6,973 bases of DNA, from positions 1-6,973 of the forward strand of contig JADHVS010000224.1 in the NCBI GenBank assembly GCA_016783865.1, read 5' to 3'. The notes below the pieces were generated by a model. The model did no database searches, had not been told where the DNA came from, and worked only from the letters and a program-made list of their open reading frames with translations. The stretch's first letter is position 1. Every line of letters starts with the position of its first letter. Of the stretch, positions 5,874 through 6,973 are shown one piece after another. The translations under genes were made by a program, and so were the position numbers. This DNA comes from Bacteroidales bacterium (GTDB lineage Bacteria; Bacteroidota; Bacteroidia; Bacteroidales; SM23-62).

Positions 5874-6973
5874 TTACCTCCTCCCCGAAGTATTGGTCTT
5901 AAATTCATACTCCTTCGGTGGATCTGCTCCAAGCAAATGCTCCACAAAATAATCCCACCTGCGGCGCATCATATAGGGTTCATTACCGAATCCATGTCCC
6001 CTGTTCGGGAATATGATCAGGTCGAAATCCTTATTGGCGGCGATCAGCTCATTCACCACCAGAAGGGTATTGTAACAGGGAACATTCGAATCCATGGTTC
6101 CGTGGGCCAGCAGCAGTTTTCCTTTCAGGTTCTTCGCCAGCAGCTGGTTGGCCTGGTTGTCATAGCTGGTGGTGCCTTCAGGATAAGTTTCCAGGAGTCC
6201 CTGCCACTTCTCTCCCCAGTCGTCTTCGTAATTCCGGTTGTCATGGTTGCCAGCTCCGCTCACAGCCACATCAAAAAAATCGGGATACCTGAGAATGGCA
6301 GCTGTGGAGGCGAATCCCCCGCCAGAGTGTCCGTAGATACCCACCCTTTCAATATCGATCCATTCATACCTCTCTGCGAGTTGTTTCATCCCGGTGATCT
6401 GGTCAGGCAAACCGTTGTCACCCATGTTTCCATAATAAATATCATGAAATGATTTTGATCGTCCCGGGGTACCCATGGCATCTATGGCAACCACGATGAA
6501 ACCCAGTTCGGCAATGGATTGCCGGTCGCCCGATGATGGCATAAAGCTTCTGGATCCAACACTTCCGGACTGCGGACCGGGATAAATATAATTGATGATC
6601 GGATATTTTTTACCGGGATCGAAATTGGTTGGCTTATACATTATTCCGTAAAGGTCTGTTTCACCATCCCTGGCTTTCACAGTAAATGCCACAGGTGCTA
6701 TCCAGCCTGCCTCCAGCAGTTTTGAGATATCGGCCCTTTCTGTAATAAGGAGTTGCTGTCCCTCGTTATTACGCACCAGGCTCACCGGTGGCTCGGTCCA
6801 GGTTGAGTAGCTGTCGGTAAAATATTTTCCGGTAGGTGAAAATGAGATACTGTGATATGCTTTTTCGGGAGTGAGAAGTTTCAGTCCCGATCCATCCAGC
6901 TTAATACTATATAAATAATGATAGTAGGGATCTCCCTCCTCTTTTCCTGATCCGGTGAAATAGATGGTCCGGT
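5874..6973 (-). CDS. S9 family (prolyl oligopeptidase/DPP4-like) serine peptidase, C-terminal part
   Basis: This is the alpha/beta-hydrolase catalytic part of an S9 peptidase, a family that cleaves short peptides, often after proline, typically in the periplasm or at the surface in Bacteroidota. The frame is open to the right edge. The GTG at 6785 is internal, because coding continues upstream as a DPP4-type propeller end (GDPYYHYLYS, LDGSGLKLLT, SFSPTGKYFTDSYS, TWTEPPVSLVR). Counting from that GTG, the catalytic triad is Ser154 in YGHSGGG (codon 6324-6326), Asp232 in MDSNVP and His264 in NRGHGFG. All three are present in the right order and spacing. The C-terminal stretch, RRRWDYFVEHLLGADPP, is typical of the family. 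The N-terminal propeller and signal peptide lie outside the window. The gene converges on the PKD gene and has its own terminator. The exact specificity cannot be inferred. Confidence 0.93.
   Translation of the reverse strand, partial: RTIYFTGSGKEEGDPYYHYLYSIKLDGSGLKLLTPEKAYHSISFSPTGKYFTDSYSTWTEPPVSLVRNNEGQQLLITERADISKLLEAGWIAPVAFTVKARDGETDLYGIMYKPTNFDPGKKYPIINYIYPGPQSGSVGSRSFMPSSGDRQSIAELGFIVVAIDAMGTPGRSKSFHDIYYGNMGDNGLPDQITGMKQLAERYEWIDIERVGIYGHSGGGFASTAAILRYPDFFDVAVSGAGNHDNRNYEDDWGEKWQGLLETYPEGTTSYDNQANQLLAKNLKGKLLLAHGTMDSNVPCYNTLLVVNELIAANKDFDLIIFPNRGHGFGNEPYMMRRRWDYFVEHLLGADPPKEYEFKTNTSGRR

Noticed and set aside
5937..6452. 171-codon plus-strand open frame opposite the peptidase
   Set aside because: It is antisense to the conserved catalytic domain of the S9 peptidase, whose triad and family motifs are all in the minus-strand frame. 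The plus-strand translation has no recognisable domain.
6785..6787. GTG at 6785 as the start of the peptidase
   Set aside because: The same frame continues upstream to the window edge with typical DPP4-like sequence (SPTGKYFTDSYS, TWTEPPVSLVR), so the GTG is an internal valine.

Overview
The window looks like a chromosomal piece of a Bacteroidota genome, possibly a metagenome-derived contig. The evidence is two proteins ending in the two kinds of type IX secretion system (T9SS) C-terminal sorting domain, PKD-repeat surface protein architecture, an RND pump next to a TolC-like protein, an S9/DPP4-type peptidase of the kind common in this phylum, and weak or absent Shine-Dalgarno sequences. I cannot name the genus.

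Layout. (1) Positions 3-995 (+) are the C-terminal third of an RND-family inner-membrane efflux permease, cut by the window's left edge. (2) Positions 1101-2390 (+) are a complete TolC-like outer-membrane efflux protein, probably its partner. The periplasmic adaptor is not visible and may lie upstream. (3) Positions 2534-4150 (-) are the C-terminal part of a secreted repeat protein with alternating Ig/PKD-like and CARDB-like modules and a type A T9SS sorting domain. (4) Positions 4151-5788 (+) are the C-terminal part of a five-PKD protein with a type B (gliding-motility-associated) C-terminal domain. (5) Positions 5874-6973 (-) are the catalytic C-terminal part of an S9 prolyl-oligopeptidase/DPP4-like serine peptidase, running off the right edge.

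The main anomaly is at about 4150. Two T9SS cargo genes meet there head to head and both have lost their 5' ends. Neither has a signal peptide or a credible start, and on each side recognisable repeat-domain coding runs right up to the same point. This is the signature of an inversion joint between two same-strand genes, or of an assembly or amplification chimera. The joint carries a short interrupted palindrome (CAATG-TAT-CATTG).

The intergenic DNA is also structured. GTGANNN heptamer arrays sit at the 3' ends of both efflux genes and supply their stop codons. After oxsB-sized spacing is excluded as irrelevant, what remains in all three genuine intergenic gaps is a family of short palindromes of the GTCATCC...GGAT type. 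An inverted heptad array forms a terminator-like hairpin after the TolC gene, and a separate hairpin with a T-tract terminates the peptidase gene.

Functionally, the left part is a drug or metabolite efflux operon end. The right part is cell-surface or secreted biology: T9SS cargo, adhesin-like repeats and an exported peptidase. I see no CRISPR array, tRNA, rRNA, riboswitch or intact mobile element.
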